Assembly (NCBI GenBank): GCA_911728455.2
Contig: OU452228.1
Location: 9,658,629 to 9,722,628 of the forward strand
Direction: 5' to 3'
Length of the DNA: 64,000 bases
From: Marthasterias glacialis
Lineage: Eukaryota > Echinodermata > Asteroidea > Forcipulatida > Asteriidae
Shown: positions 37,201 through 43,912 of the stretch, piece by piece
Numbering within the stretch: the stretch's first letter is position 1
Layout of the letters: every line of letters starts with the position of its first letter
Translations under genes and position numbers: made by a program
Notes under the pieces: generated by a model
What the model saw: the letters and a program-made list of their open reading frames with translations, nothing else
The model's database searches: none
Told to the model about the DNA's origin: nothing

Positions 37201-40074
37201 CTGAGGATTTTGTGTGTGAACGGGGACAAATCTTAATTCCCAGAGCTTGAGTGAAAAGCCTTCAAATATTTGTTTATAGTCAGACTGGAAAATCAAATGC
37301 GCAAAGAAAAAAAAGAGTGAATGCAACAAATTGTTATGCTCGATGCAGTATGAAGATATGTATACGTTCGTCCCACAGCAGAACTGAGTATACACAGTGT
37401 ACACAGTGGAGGATTACTAAGTGTTGAGCTCACAACGAATGACTGACGTGTAGTGCATGAGCGGTCTGGTGCATCGAACTCAAGTTCTGATGACCTCCCT
37501 CTGAGACATCCGGAGTGCGGGTTTGATTCCCAGTCATGACACAGGTGTCCTTCAGCAAGACACTTAACCATAAAATGCTTCTCTTAACCTAGATGAATAC
37601 ATGGGAAGCTGCAAAGGGCTGAGACAGTATTATGTTGGATTAACCCCTTAGCGCTAATATGAGCAGCTTGAGGTTGTATGCTCCCTAGGGAGTTGAGAAA
37701 GTTTGAGAAATGGTTCAAGTATGCCTGATGACCAGGGACAATGATGTTGTACAGCGCCTTGGACATGCGCTATATATAAGAACCAAGTGTTATTATTAAT
37801 ATTATAAAACATACCTTTGATAAGGAGACACACAGCTGATGTAACAACAAGACAAGATGAAGCTCCACTCTATCAGAGCAGTATTCCGAGCACGCTATCA
37901 GCAACCTCAGCAGTGGGTTCAACAGGGCATTATGCATCAGCACTGCCTGCTTGGCCTGGGCCAGCATCATTTCATAGATCCGCAGTAGCTCCCTCTTCAT
38001 GTCCTCAACATGCTCACCGCACTGTAAGCCCCACGACAGCAGCTGGTCCATCACATTCTCCTCAATAGTTAGCTCCAGCATATGGCCCAAGACTCCCTCC
38101 ATCGGCTGGGTCTCCTCTACCAGGAGGTACATCATCTGTGTGGCGTAGTTAGCCACTGCTTGGATGTCGTCAAAGCTGGCTTTGGTGCGGGGGAAACGGC
38201 CACCGCTGGCATTCTGCTTGACAATGATTCCTGAAGTGACAATGTAATATGGAAACCTTAACATATGTTACAGTAGACATCTAAAACATTTGTACAATAT
38301 TTAAGTCACTGTTTAAACATAATGCAGTCCTGATACCTCACGGAGGCAACGGAGACAATTGCCTTTGTTGCCCCTGGTCATTGCCTTGGTGCCCTTGAAA
38401 TGTTCCAATTGAAATTGACAATTTCCTCATAGAGGTGCCCTTTACCAAGGAGAAAATGCCTCGGTGCCCTTGCCCATTTAAGAATGAAGCATACAGTCCT
38501 GATAATAGCAGCCAACAGTAAAAAAACATGTTCGTAATGTGATAAAAAGTAAATAACTAAAACAACAGTGACTCTAACAATATACAAAAAGGACTACACC
38601 ACACTCTACAAAAGAAGAGGGGGGGGGAAAGAAAAAAGAAAAATTCAAAATTTAACAAAAGTTTACATAATTTATCAGTAAAAATGTAGACAAAGAAAAC
38701 AGTTTATGTTATGAGGCAAAGGCAAAATATCTCAGATTTTATCGAAAGAGTAAAATAAACGTCAAATTAAGAAGAGGGATGAGATGGTATGAAATCGAAA
38801 GGGTCAGAAATTGAATGTGAGCAAGCGCCAAGTGCAAGAATTAGTTCACAAAAAAGTCATTTACACGGCCACACACTATATACTCAATGTGTTCAAAACA
38901 TTTTGTCTTCATCACGACATTTTGAGCCTGATAAGGGGGAAAAAAAACACGAACCAGACAGAAAACAATCTTATATTAAACTGTAAAATAATCCTTTCAT
39001 TCATCCAGGTTATCCTACATTTTATCATTTTAGTATCAAAATAAAACCTACACATTGTGTAGAACTTTTAATGACTGAGTAGCTGTGCGCCGATGACCAT
39101 ACTGTCCAAGGTGCCTATCAGCGATAACCTATGCTGTACAAAGACTTAAGTGTGTGCACAGCAGCATGTTTCTTAAAATTTTAGGGTATTTTTATTTTTG
39201 TACAGAGCTGATGAACAGTCCAAGTTATCAAGTCGTTTTCAAGTTTTTTTTAAATGTTATCACGTTATGCATAGATTTTGCCAACAGAGGCCATATGTTC
39301 TCATTCTATCGCGTTGTTATAAAAGCATCAGTTAGCGTACGATAGTTCTTGCCTATACATGTAGATGCTTATGTGAGAAAACAAAGACTACCAACCCATT
39401 TATTGAAACAAATTTGACCGTGCGCCCTCTCTTGTGTGTCACTCGGAACATACAGCTCTGCGCTCGCAGGGAGTGTGTGTATGCACGTTCCGTTATATAG
39501 CACTGTGTGAAATGCACACTGCTCCAAAATTAATGACAAAACCCAAATCAGAGCCGCAGCCCACTTCAAGGCATTTTGATCGCAATGTAGTTCGGCTTTT
39601 CTGCACTTTTATTCAACCATTTATTAACACATTAAACTTTGATGCTACATTTTTTAACATAAAAATGACAGAGGTCGGATTTCAAAAATTAAATACCCCA
39701 AAATATCCGGAACTGAAATTTTAAGTCGGGTTTTCAAAACCACTAGATCGGATTTCCAACAAAGTTGAAAGAATCTCATCTCTTTTAGACCCTACTTTCC
39801 TTTATTGTAAAAAAAAAAAAGAAAAAAAGAAAGACACAAAAAATTGGTACTCTCGAACATTTATAAATAAATAAGGACTCTTGTACTTGCCTTTTATTTG
39901 AGCCCAATGACTGCAGAACACTTCAAAACAAGCTTGAGGATCAGCTCCGGCCGGGATAGCCATGGGCCCGACAGAGCCCACAACCCCAGGTAGAGGTGCC
40001 CCATTAGTTGACCCCCCGATGGCCGCAATGGATGAAATTGAAGCATTGGATAAGCGTCGGATTAATCGACTCAT
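6955..40074 (-). CDS. FHIP1: FHIP1 homologue, FHF complex subunit (FAM160A family), complete, 11 coding exons
   Basis: In animals FHIP binds FTS and Hook proteins in the FHF complex, which links cytoplasmic dynein to early-endosome (Rab5-type) cargo. I joined 11 exons by splice sites and phase: 40074-39891, 38230-37815, 35976-35770, 32263-32105, 30393-30307, 14456-14289, 13588-13509, 12352-10512, 9832-9654, 8038-7843 and 7220-6955. The sum is 3783 nt (1260 residues plus TGA) and every junction is in frame. Family blocks seen include HRDGKVGQQARDALL (about residues 231-250), LEFCNAVVQ (about 314-322), GFLVPVIGPALH (about 339-350), LVPCNHLM (about 436) and LLNTSMVFQPSVRSL (near 1100). Human paralogues are near 1000 residues; the excess here is in a long Ser-rich middle (about 470-1040). 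The start is the first ATG after an in-frame TGA at 40089-40087. Recognition of the family is firm. Assignment to FHIP1 rather than FHIP2 rests on remembered family motifs. Confidence 0.95.
7221..7842 (-). other. FHIP1 intron 10, nothing notable
   Basis: Plain AT-rich intron with a canonical gt donor at 7842 and cag acceptor at 7223-7221. No repeat recognised. Confidence 0.7.
7843..8038 (-). CDS. FHIP1: FHIP1 coding exon 10
   Basis: 196 nt encode VLTTIRNNLDAYAATIPEFE, LLVRAKEYLFLRED and a Ser/Arg-rich end (QRSGSLKSS). They follow the vertebrate order of VLxxxxNxI, FPxLLxxAKxYL. The acceptor is cctgtcag and the donor AGTG/gtaaga in phase 1. Confidence 0.93.
8220..8292. repeat. Degenerate AT-rich tandem repeat (TAATAGTA-like)
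   Basis: Repeated motifs ataatag / atagcata over about 70 bp inside FHIP1 intron 9. Confidence 0.6.
8521..8820. repeat. 115 bp tandem repeat, about 2.5 copies, in FHIP1 intron 9
   Basis: TTCAAAATSACAC starts at 8521, 8636 and 8751, exactly 115 bp apart. The block CTGCCACAATTCTTAGCAAA repeats in copies 1 and 2 and decays in copy 3. Confidence 0.85.
9654..9832 (-). CDS. FHIP1: FHIP1 coding exon 9
   Basis: 179 nt encode GPFMDAIFARLDTMMQNSFY, LLLTGIVARLA and LLNTSMVFQPSVRSLIQ, one of the two best-conserved C-terminal family blocks. The acceptor is tttactag with two entering codon bases; the donor is CAG/gtcagt in phase 0. An ORF that reads on past ATACAG into the intron is false. Confidence 0.95.
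9833..10511 (-). other. FHIP1 intron 8
   Basis: Between exons 8 and 9. It contains a C-run followed by an A-rich (AAAT)n tract at about 10079-10112. Nothing else recognised. Confidence 0.7.
10512..12352 (-). CDS. FHIP1: FHIP1 coding exon 8 (long, mostly disordered)
   Basis: 1841 nt encode about residues 434-1048. It opens with YLVPCNHLMVSQRKAIREVD and ADRFLSLRPACC, the end of the conserved N-terminal core. Then comes a region rich in Ser, Asn, Asp and Glu with only one clear conserved island, VEYLLDAKEGIRACTIGTLN and WSAPYDG. The acceptor is aatcatag after one codon base; the donor is ACAG/gtaaag in phase 1. The real exon starts before the first in-frame ATG, because the codon preceding VPCNH is TTG (Leu). 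The low-complexity middle is much longer than in the human paralogues. Confidence 0.95.
12505..12860. mobile_element. tRNA-headed SINE family A with inverted tail duplication
   Basis: The head lies on the minus strand (revcomp of GTGGGTTTCGCACCCATGAC at 12518-12537). The block from GGAATAAAGAATATTTGTG to CACCGATGTG (12680-12721) recurs inverted at 12800-12870 (CATCGTTGTGTGGGTGAA, AATATTATTCTTTATCCC), so the tail is palindromic. Confidence 0.55.
13066..13463. mobile_element. Foldback MITE with a perfect 11 bp target-site duplication
   Basis: TACTACATGTA flanks both sides (13055-13065 and 13464-13474). Inverted ends are AAGGCCTTCGTGGCTTAGAC and GTCTAAGCCACAAAGGCCTT. Inner inverted blocks pair GGCGAAGCCAAGAGGGCCTT with AAGGCCCTCGTTGCTTC. 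A second, inverted copy lies at 54519-54871. The long target duplication suggests a Mutator-like mover (inference). Confidence 0.75.
13509..13588 (-). CDS. FHIP1: FHIP1 coding exon 7
   Basis: 80 nt, entering in phase 0 and leaving in phase 2, encode LCLVTLSLFDTLVNLNCEDF and then MLELIL plus two bases of Arg. This matches the family pattern LCxVSLxLFRTLxxLxCEDVxLxLVLR. The acceptor is ttttttcag and the donor CTCAG/gtaagt. A foldback element ends about 45 bp from its donor side. Confidence 0.95.
13730..13910. repeat. Dispersed repeat in FHIP1 intron 6
   Basis: Inverted relative of 3171-3345 (CTCCCAAAATGGTG, TTATACAGTGTGG). It lies between exons 7 and 6. Confidence 0.5.
14289..14456 (-). CDS. 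FHIP1: FHIP1 coding exon 6
   Basis: 168 nt encode 56 residues in phase 0/0, from NPQDEIVAATAYVNLFL to LLSRISTNSR. They align with the vertebrate stretch TAYLELFLRSISEP...LVARIGSNSR. The acceptor is attctttag and the donor AGG/gtaact. No long ORF reveals this exon in a simple ORF scan; it was found by homology and splice sites. Confidence 0.94.
14720..14960 (+). mobile_element. SINE family B, body only
   Basis: It shares ACACTTATCGTGAAAGAGAA / GGGGGC and the preceding ATAACGCACATAAAA block with the full copy at 63030-63300. The tRNA head is missing. Confidence 0.5.
15700..15850. mobile_element. Small MITE (ACAGGCATGCAACTTT family)
   Basis: It contains CATGCAACTTTGTAATTAC, TTTGTACAGTGTTTTTCAGT and AAGAAATCAGCTGTTCAGC; the right end is degraded. 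Confidence 0.55.
16017..16188. mobile_element. Palindromic MITE carrying two TGACGTCA sites
   Basis: The inverted ends are AAGCCTGGTTCATACTT and AAGTATGAACCGGGCTT. Full CRE octamers lie symmetrically at 16058-16065 and 16141-16148. A decayed relative is at 29041-29161. Confidence 0.7.
17183..17212. repeat. (CA)n microsatellite
   Basis: About 14 CA units with one interruption. The Cys/Val-rich minus-strand ORFs here are its translation. Confidence 0.85.
18763..18804 (-). CDS. FHIP1: Candidate 42 nt in-frame microexon (cassette) of FHIP1
   Basis: Deep in the 15.85 kb intron the minus strand has a long pyrimidine tract (ccccccctccctcattcc), then cattcatag, 42 nt, then the strong donor gtaggt. 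The 42 nt are open in phase 0 and encode FSFADGDSGDVDNP, an acidic loop that would insert between residues 351 and 352 (ALHQ and NPQDE). Both flanking exons are phase 0/0, so inclusion or skipping keeps the frame. The human protein I remember has no such insert. There is no transcript evidence; a chance pair of splice sites is the alternative. Confidence 0.5.
19235..19660. mobile_element. Foldback element, about 0.4 kb
   Basis: GATGACAACTGTGCGTTG (about 19286) pairs with CAATGCACAGTTGTCGAG (about 19616). TCTTTATGTAGTGGTATTAG (about 19342) pairs with CATTACCACTAAATAAAG (about 19547). The ORFs of 69-106 codons here are by-products. Confidence 0.55.
19755..20310. repeat. Dispersed repeat C, copy 1
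   Basis: It shares with 28190-28790 the blocks ATTGGTGGAAC, TGTTTTGTGTTTATTGT, ATTGAATGCATTTCGTTTGT and GAAATCTGGCTTTTCCATTT. The end is itself palindromic (GAAATCTGGCTTTTCC against AGTCCAGATTTCACC). Confidence 0.65.
20432..20700 (-). mobile_element. SINE family B, body only
   Basis: On the plus strand it reads CACCTTGTACCTTAGGTTTA, GCCAGACACACCAGGG and CACAACACACAAGACC, matching the reverse of the full copies. No tRNA head. Confidence 0.55.
21481..21743. repeat. Chain of seven short hairpins
   Basis: Stem-loops lie at 21481-21507 (GACTAG/CTAGTC), 21523-21546 (AACTCACT/AGTGAAGTT), 21567-21584 (CTACT/AGTAG), 21605-21620 (CTACC/GGTAG), 21637-21652 (AGTTCT/AGAACT), 21677-21693 (CTACT/AGTAG around CCGCGG) and 21725-21743 (ATCTACT/AGTAGAT). 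CTCCGCGGTAGT occurs twice. The segment is richer in CpG than its flanks. Function unknown. Confidence 0.7.
22015..22535. repeat. Degenerate GACTC-type repeats in two blocks
   Basis: Blocks at about 22030-22135 and 22440-22540 are built of variants of GACTCGGACTC and GACTTGACC, about 300 bp apart. Confidence 0.6.
24396..24700 (-). mobile_element. SINE family B with tRNA-Ser/Leu-like head
   Basis: On the minus strand the head begins CGTGTCGTGGCCGAGCGGTC and contains GGGTTCGAGTCCTGGTC (B box). The body has the CACTTTTCGTTAAGAAAAGG and CCCTAGTGTTTCTGGC blocks and ends in TTACAAGGTGC. Confidence 0.7.
24825..25160 (+). mobile_element. SINE family B, best tRNA-like head
   Basis: GTGTCATGGCCGAGTGGTTA starts the head, with an A box at about 24832-24842 and a B box GTTCGAGTCCC at about 24890-24900. 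The long arm is type II like tRNA-Leu or tRNA-Ser. CACTTGTGTCCTTGAGCAAA follows directly. That downstream body is shared with other copies, so this is a SINE, not a tRNA gene. Confidence 0.75.
25258..25290. repeat. (AAC)n microsatellite after an A run
   Basis: About six AAC units. Confidence 0.85.
26143..26190. repeat. 18 bp tandem repeat, 2.7 copies
   Basis: GCCCATTTAG starts at 26143, 26161 and 26179. In the minus-strand frame it translates as a repeated PKWAHC-like peptide, which is not taken as a gene. Confidence 0.85.
28190..28790. repeat. Dispersed repeat C, copy 2
   Basis: Same orientation as 19755-20310 with the same landmarks, plus about 200 bp not seen in copy 1 (around 28270-28470). 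Confidence 0.65.
29041..29161. mobile_element. Decayed copy of the 16017 palindromic MITE
   Basis: Ends CCCGGTTCTTACTCCACGCG and GAAATATGAACCAGGTTTTA. The CRE octamers are lost. Confidence 0.5.
30307..30393 (-). CDS. FHIP1: FHIP1 coding exon 5
   Basis: 87 nt encode 29 residues in phase 0/0, VAHPLVSNQL to GPALHQ, a near match to the vertebrate block VAHPLVxxQL...GFLVPVMGPALH. The acceptor is taactag and the donor CAG/gtaaaa. It sits at the upstream edge of the 15.85 kb intron. Confidence 0.95.
30394..32104 (-). other. FHIP1 intron 4
   Basis: 1.7 kb, AT-rich, particularly A-rich at 31440-31900. No recognised repeat family and no coding exon. Confidence 0.7.
32105..32263 (-). CDS. FHIP1: FHIP1 coding exon 4
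   Basis: 159 nt encode 53 residues in phase 0/0, from VLATGLGALYSRLPRKLD to EFCNAVVQ. It contains the family motifs W-H-C-L-x-R-E-D-W and SLEFCNAV. The acceptor is ttttggcag and the donor CAG/gttagt. Confidence 0.96.
32434..33014. mobile_element. TTAA-flanked MITE, CCAGTTAAC family, copy 1
   Basis: Left end CCAGTTAACACGG (preceded by TGAA), right end CAAACTGG followed by TTAA (33015-33018). The interior (GGTTCCGGATTTAG, CTCGGCCGTGGCTCATG, AATTCCGAGAAAAA) recurs at 62213-62818 (inverted) and 50748-51235. It lies in FHIP1 intron 3. Confidence 0.7.
34722..35075. mobile_element. MITE with ends AGGGCTCAAATTTT
   Basis: Inverted ends AGGGCTCAAATTTTACGACT and the revcomp of TTTTGAACCCAAAATATGAG; the interior has a TTGGGCCAGTAAATTCAGGA block. 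A decayed relative (GGGCCAGTAAACCTAACAAG) is near 56020. Short ORFs here are not genes. Confidence 0.5.
35770..35976 (-). CDS. FHIP1: FHIP1 coding exon 3
   Basis: 207 nt encode 69 residues in phase 0/0, from DPMLLEYLF to STNLCP. It carries the most conserved FHIP block (LIPFLHRDGKVGQQARDALL). The acceptor is ctattacag and the donor CCA/gtaagt. Human FHIP1 has the same P|V junction between its equivalents of exons 3 and 4 at the residue level (CP-VLATGL). Confidence 0.96.
36056..36250. mobile_element. Palindromic MITE, CAATTTCATAGAGCTGCTTA family
   Basis: Ends GGGCCCAATTTCATAGAGCT and AGCTCCTTGAAATTGGTCC; the interior has CAGCCAAAATACCA. Other copies are at 49893-50140, 52465-52761 and 56966-57149. 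Confidence 0.7.
36329..36446. repeat. CpG-rich inverted repeat
   Basis: ATGGCCGCCGCA (36329-36340) pairs perfectly with TGCGGCGGCCAT (36435-36446). The interior is GC-rich compared with the surrounding intron. Confidence 0.75.
37437..37795 (+). mobile_element. SINE family B, ending next to FHIP1 exon 2
   Basis: A decayed head (GCATGAGCGGTCTGGTGCAT, GGGTTTGATTCCCAGTC) is followed by CACAGGTGTCCTTCAGCAAG and a body ending in CGCTATATATAAGAACCAAG. It ends about 20 bp beyond the exon 2 donor. Confidence 0.6.
37815..38230 (-). CDS. FHIP1: FHIP1 coding exon 2
   Basis: 416 nt encode residues 62-200, from GIIVKQNASG through the helical repeat region (ATQMMYLLVEET, ELTIEENVMDQLLSWGLQ, LLLHQLCVSLSK). 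The acceptor is cacttcag and the donor AAAG/gtatgt. It enters with two codon bases (G|GA) and leaves in phase 0. This is the start of the alpha-helical FHIP core that contacts Hook and FTS in the family. Confidence 0.95.
38338..38508. repeat. Dispersed repeat D, copy 1, in the GC-AG intron
   Basis: Shares GGTCATTGCCTTGGTGCCC and AGAAAATGCCTCGGTGCCC with 41556-41733, same orientation. Confidence 0.65.
39891..40074 (-). CDS. FHIP1: FHIP1 coding exon 1 (start codon; GC donor)
   Basis: It encodes residues 1-61 plus one base, from MSRLIRRL to FCSHWAQIK. The stretch DPQACFEVFCSHW matches the family N-terminal pattern DPxxCxxVFxxHW. The 184 nt end in phase 1 at AAAG followed by gcaagt, so the donor is GC, not GT. 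The nearby GTACAA (three bases on) would leave phase 2 and break the frame with exon 2, which starts with two codon bases. Confidence 0.9.
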
Positions 40075-40185
40075 GATGATGCAATTTCAGATACACAGGT
40101 AAGTCAGTACGGCAACCACTTCTTATTTGACTTCCATTTTGGCAGTGTGCCAAAAACACTGTGTCATGTTTCAGACTTTTACATC
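40075..40185 (-). promoter_or_regulatory. FHIP1: Putative FHIP1 5' UTR segment with upstream ORFs
   Basis: On the minus strand a strong acceptor (a pyrimidine run then cctttaacaacag) precedes position 40185. The 111 nt from there to the ATG at 40074 would be 5' UTR of a spliced leader exon. The first ATG (40184-40182) is followed at once by TAA, a start-stop element. A second ATG at 40167 opens a 14-codon ORF ending TAA at 40123, and an in-frame TGA at 40089-40087 closes the main frame upstream. Such features usually lower main-ORF translation. The UTR boundary is inferred from the splice signal only. Confidence 0.45.
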
Positions 40186-43100
40186 CTGTTGTTAAAGGAA
40201 AAAAAAACACAGGAAACATTATCCATCAATTAATGCATTGCAGAATTTAAATAAACAAGATGACACACAGGCACAGGTGTCAGTACAATCTGCGTACATG
40301 TACGTATACTCTGTCATTTCTGTAGAACAAATATTCTTAATTTGTAGCAAGCAGAACATGCATGCATGCATGCTGGAGAACATCTAGTACAGTATAATAT
40401 TCACAAGTGTACAAGTTTAAAATGAACCCCATAAACTAAGTAAGCAATATGACATACAGGCACATGTGTATAATGTAATGCAAAAGCAACATGTAGTACT
40501 TTGAACTCAATTACATAGTACGTACACTCATAATGGAAAGTCATGCCGCAGTCATCAATGCAATGTTCCCTGTGTGTACTTTGCATGCATTTGTGGACAC
40601 CAATTCTCACCACACCAAAAAGGGGACCTGACTATTTTTTCCCTTCCAGCCTTATTTTGGTTACATTGATTTAAATGGGTTAAATTCAAGATGGCCACAC
40701 CACAATAATGGTTATAAAAGATATGCTAGAATGTGGCCTCAATCCTCCTATATCCCATTCTCTGATGTCACTCCACTGACCCTGACCCTGTGATACACAA
40801 TGTTTGTTTTTTTAGGCTACCAGCCCCAGTCCTTCTGAATCCTTCACTTTGGCAATTGGACATAGATGGATATGGGACTGTTCAGATTTAAGAAGCTTTA
40901 TGAAATTGGGCACTGTAAGTGCAGAATTCTGTGTTACGCAGTGCTATTGGGCACCCCCCCAAAAAAAAAAAAAAAAAAAAAATAAATAAATAAATAAATA
41001 AAATTTTATTTTAACTGTTTCTTTGAACAACTTTTTACAGGTGATGCCGTTTAATAACACCAAAAGCAGAATTTCTAGTTTATATGTTTAGTTGGTTTGC
41101 ATTATCACAGAAATAACCCTAATTTTACAGGGGTAACCCTATTATTGTGGCATCCAAAATGTCTGATCTCTTGCTGCAAGTATGCCCACTCGCAAAGATT
41201 TTCAACCAGGTCATCGGTAACCTGGGCCTTTCTTCCGAGTTGTATAGAAAAATAATCTGAGTTGTCATGTTTTCTAAAAAGAATTGTTAACTTTTTAAAG
41301 ACTTTAAACTGGTTTTTCAGAGGTTCCCTGAAAACAAACTATTGGCAGATTTATTGCTGTAGTCAATCCATACTTTTTTTTTGCAATGTGACACCACAGA
41401 GCTTTCCTTGGAACTGGTTCCACTGGAGATTGCATTGGGAGATAATGACTGCAAGTGCTGTCATGTGAATGCCAGAACCAGTGACCTGTTTGGGCCCTTG
41501 AGGGATGTACACATGGTGTCAGATTACATGGCATGTCAAGGCTGTTCAAATTTTCAAGGGGAGATACAATTGGAAAAAAATGTGCAGGCCTCATACTACA
41601 GCTGGTCATTGCCTTGGTGCCCCATGAAATGTGCCAATAGACATTTACAATTTCCTCACAAAGGTGCACTTTATCAATAAGAAAATGCCTTGGTGCCCTT
41701 GCCCTTTCAAGAACGAAGCAATCAGGCCTTAATATGAAATACTGATCAATTTTGCACGACCGTACCACTGACTTGGCCCAGGGTTTTAAATGATGTTCTG
41801 TTCTTGGGAATATCTGTGTCTAGATCCTGTTTCACTTCTTAAATAAAATAGTAAAAAAGTGTTACATGTAAGTGTGCCCTTAATACATGTTATTTTTAAT
41901 TATCAATTAACAGAGCAGTACTAAAGAAATTTGGATCTTCATAGCCAAGTGACTAAAATAGTAAAATTCTTGTACCTGCTGGGAAGTTTAATGCCAGAGT
42001 TTGCCTTAAAAAAGTCTAACACTTTCATGATTATTACATTTAGCTTTTTAGGCCATTGGATAAACCCATTTTTGATTACCGTAATAATAGGGTGGATGGT
42101 CACAGTGAATTTAAGTAACACTTCAACATTAATAATAACACAACACTTCACAAAGGTTGGCAACAAAATTTAACCCTAGCTCCATAAATAGCGCCCCCAA
42201 AAATAGTCTGGACTCCATTTGAATCGGAGGGAGTCCAAAGTGCCACTATTTATGGGTACTCCTTTCGATATGGCTCCTACATGTGGTAATGTTGGACACT
42301 GGGAAGCCATTCATGTCACCCAACCCCCAGCTAGCAAAGTCGCCCACAATAATGTTGTCCCCTTACAAAGTAACCACCTACAAAAACCTCCAAGTCACCT
42401 CCAAAAACAAAGTCTACCAACCACTGCTGATCCAAAGTACGACTCAAACTAGTATAACTTTGAGGGTTTTAAATACCTTTTTTTGTTTCCTTTTTTTTCT
42501 TTATATAGCAAACAGTGAGAGAAGAGTCTTTTCGAAGTCAAAGCTCTAAATTGTTTTGTTTTATTTTTCCTCTGAATATGAACACTGCTGTTCGTACTGT
42601 TGAGGGCACTTCGCATTCTGATGAACTTGAAATTCAAGTCACAGAACGCAGCCGCAGGCCAACTTCAAACCTTTTTCTCCTACGACGTGTACTGTTAAGT
42701 TTAAGGAATTTGAGCATTAATTCATAACAAGCAGCATGTTCAACAACGGGCAAAGGTTTAGAATGCTATTTTGCACTGTCCGTATACAAAGAGTGACGCA
42801 TAATGCTCACAACACGCAGAGTACAATCTGGGAGTATGATTTGGTTTATTATACCCTGGTGCGACCAGTTTCCGATTAGATAACAGGTAAATTGTTCTGA
42901 AACAGAAACAGAATGGACACTTTTCAAAACCATTTCGACCCACCTTGCTGCTACAAAATTTACAAAGTTTTAATTAAGGGCCAAAAAGAAGTGGGGAGTC
43001 CAGCGTCCCCACTTCTTGGCAAAAGGAAAACAATTTTTAAAACTTTTCACCACCCTTCACTTTCAGTGTTCCCTCTGGTCTATACGCAAGACGCAGTTGC

Positions 43101-43288
43101 TTCTGGCTGCTCCCTCTCCCTCCCTGCAGCAGCAGCCAAACGGAGATTCAGCCAAACCGAACCTGCTGACTGAACGAGAGCGGGACGGAACCAACCCCAA
43201 AACGCAACCCAAAAAATACACAAATGTTTTACACTTCTAACTCACAAGCAAAGATAATATTTGGAACTTATAAAGAAATTATATTTAC
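40186..43288 (-). other. Upstream of FHIP1, possible 5' UTR intron
   Basis: No coding exon found. It holds an (ATGC)n palindrome near 40359-40374, an A/(AAAT)n tract at 40963-41005, dispersed repeat D copy 2 (41556-41733) and a small palindrome at 42182-42255 with ends CCATAAATAG and CTATTTATGG. Confidence 0.6.
41556..41733. repeat. Dispersed repeat D, copy 2
   Basis: Pair of 38338-38508 (GGTCATTGCCTTGGTGCCC block, then CAATTTCCTCACAAAGGTGC). Confidence 0.65.
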
Positions 43289-43340
43289 CTTCACTGGTAT
43301 AGCTGACATCATCAAGAAAATGAATAATGGACGAACATAA
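43289..43340 (-). promoter_or_regulatory. Possible donor end of a non-coding FHIP1 leader exon
   Basis: The minus strand reads CCAGTGAAG/gtaaat with the junction after 43289. This would pair with the acceptor at 40186-40187 and give a 3.1 kb 5' UTR intron. I chose it because it is one consensus-like donor in the non-repetitive part of the upstream region. The upstream limit of the exon and the promoter are not visible; no TATA box or CpG island stands out. Speculative. Confidence 0.2.
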
Positions 43341-43740
43341 CGAATCGTTTATTTTTCAGGCAGATGGGCGTCCGTTTATTTACCACTGAAGATAAGGGAA
43401 AGAGCTTGAACTATTGATGTATAGCTGGTGTGCGGCAATGCCAACAAACAATCACTTAAGGTAGCGTGGTTATTGTGGCCCCTATGTGGATTACCAGTGT
43501 AATTGTCCTTAACTGGAACAGATCAGTCACAAGAGGGCGATCTTAATGTTTTTAAAGGGACGAAGTACAAACAATTTGGTTATCAGTTATGTTGCCCAAC
43601 TTAGATAAATTATTTCAAAGCCCATAGAAGTATCATAAAACTTAATTTTGTTAAATGTTAATGAGCAAAGTTAATTCGACATACATGGCTTTTGTGTTGT
43701 TGTTAACTTAAGCATAAAGTTATATAGTCCATCATATAGT

Positions 43741-43912
43741 TCTCAAATAAATAAATAAAAAAATTACTAAATAAACAAATAAATAAATAAATCATAGTTC
43801 TCAAATAAATAAATAAATAAATAAACAAATAACAAATAAATAAATTAATAAATGAATGAATGAATAAATAAATAAATAAATAAACAAATAAACAAACAAA
43901 CATTAAATAAAC
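43741..43912. repeat. (AAAT)n / (AATG)n microsatellite array
   Basis: About 170 bp of AAAT units with AAAC, AATG and AATT variants. The segment TAGTTCTCAAATAAATAAAT occurs twice, 60 bp apart, so part of the array is duplicated. The Phe/Ile/Tyr ORF on the minus strand is its translation. Confidence 0.9.

Noticed and set aside
43703..43903. Hydrophobic Phe/Ile/Tyr ORF on the minus strand
   Set aside because: Translation of the (AAAT)n array, not a membrane protein.
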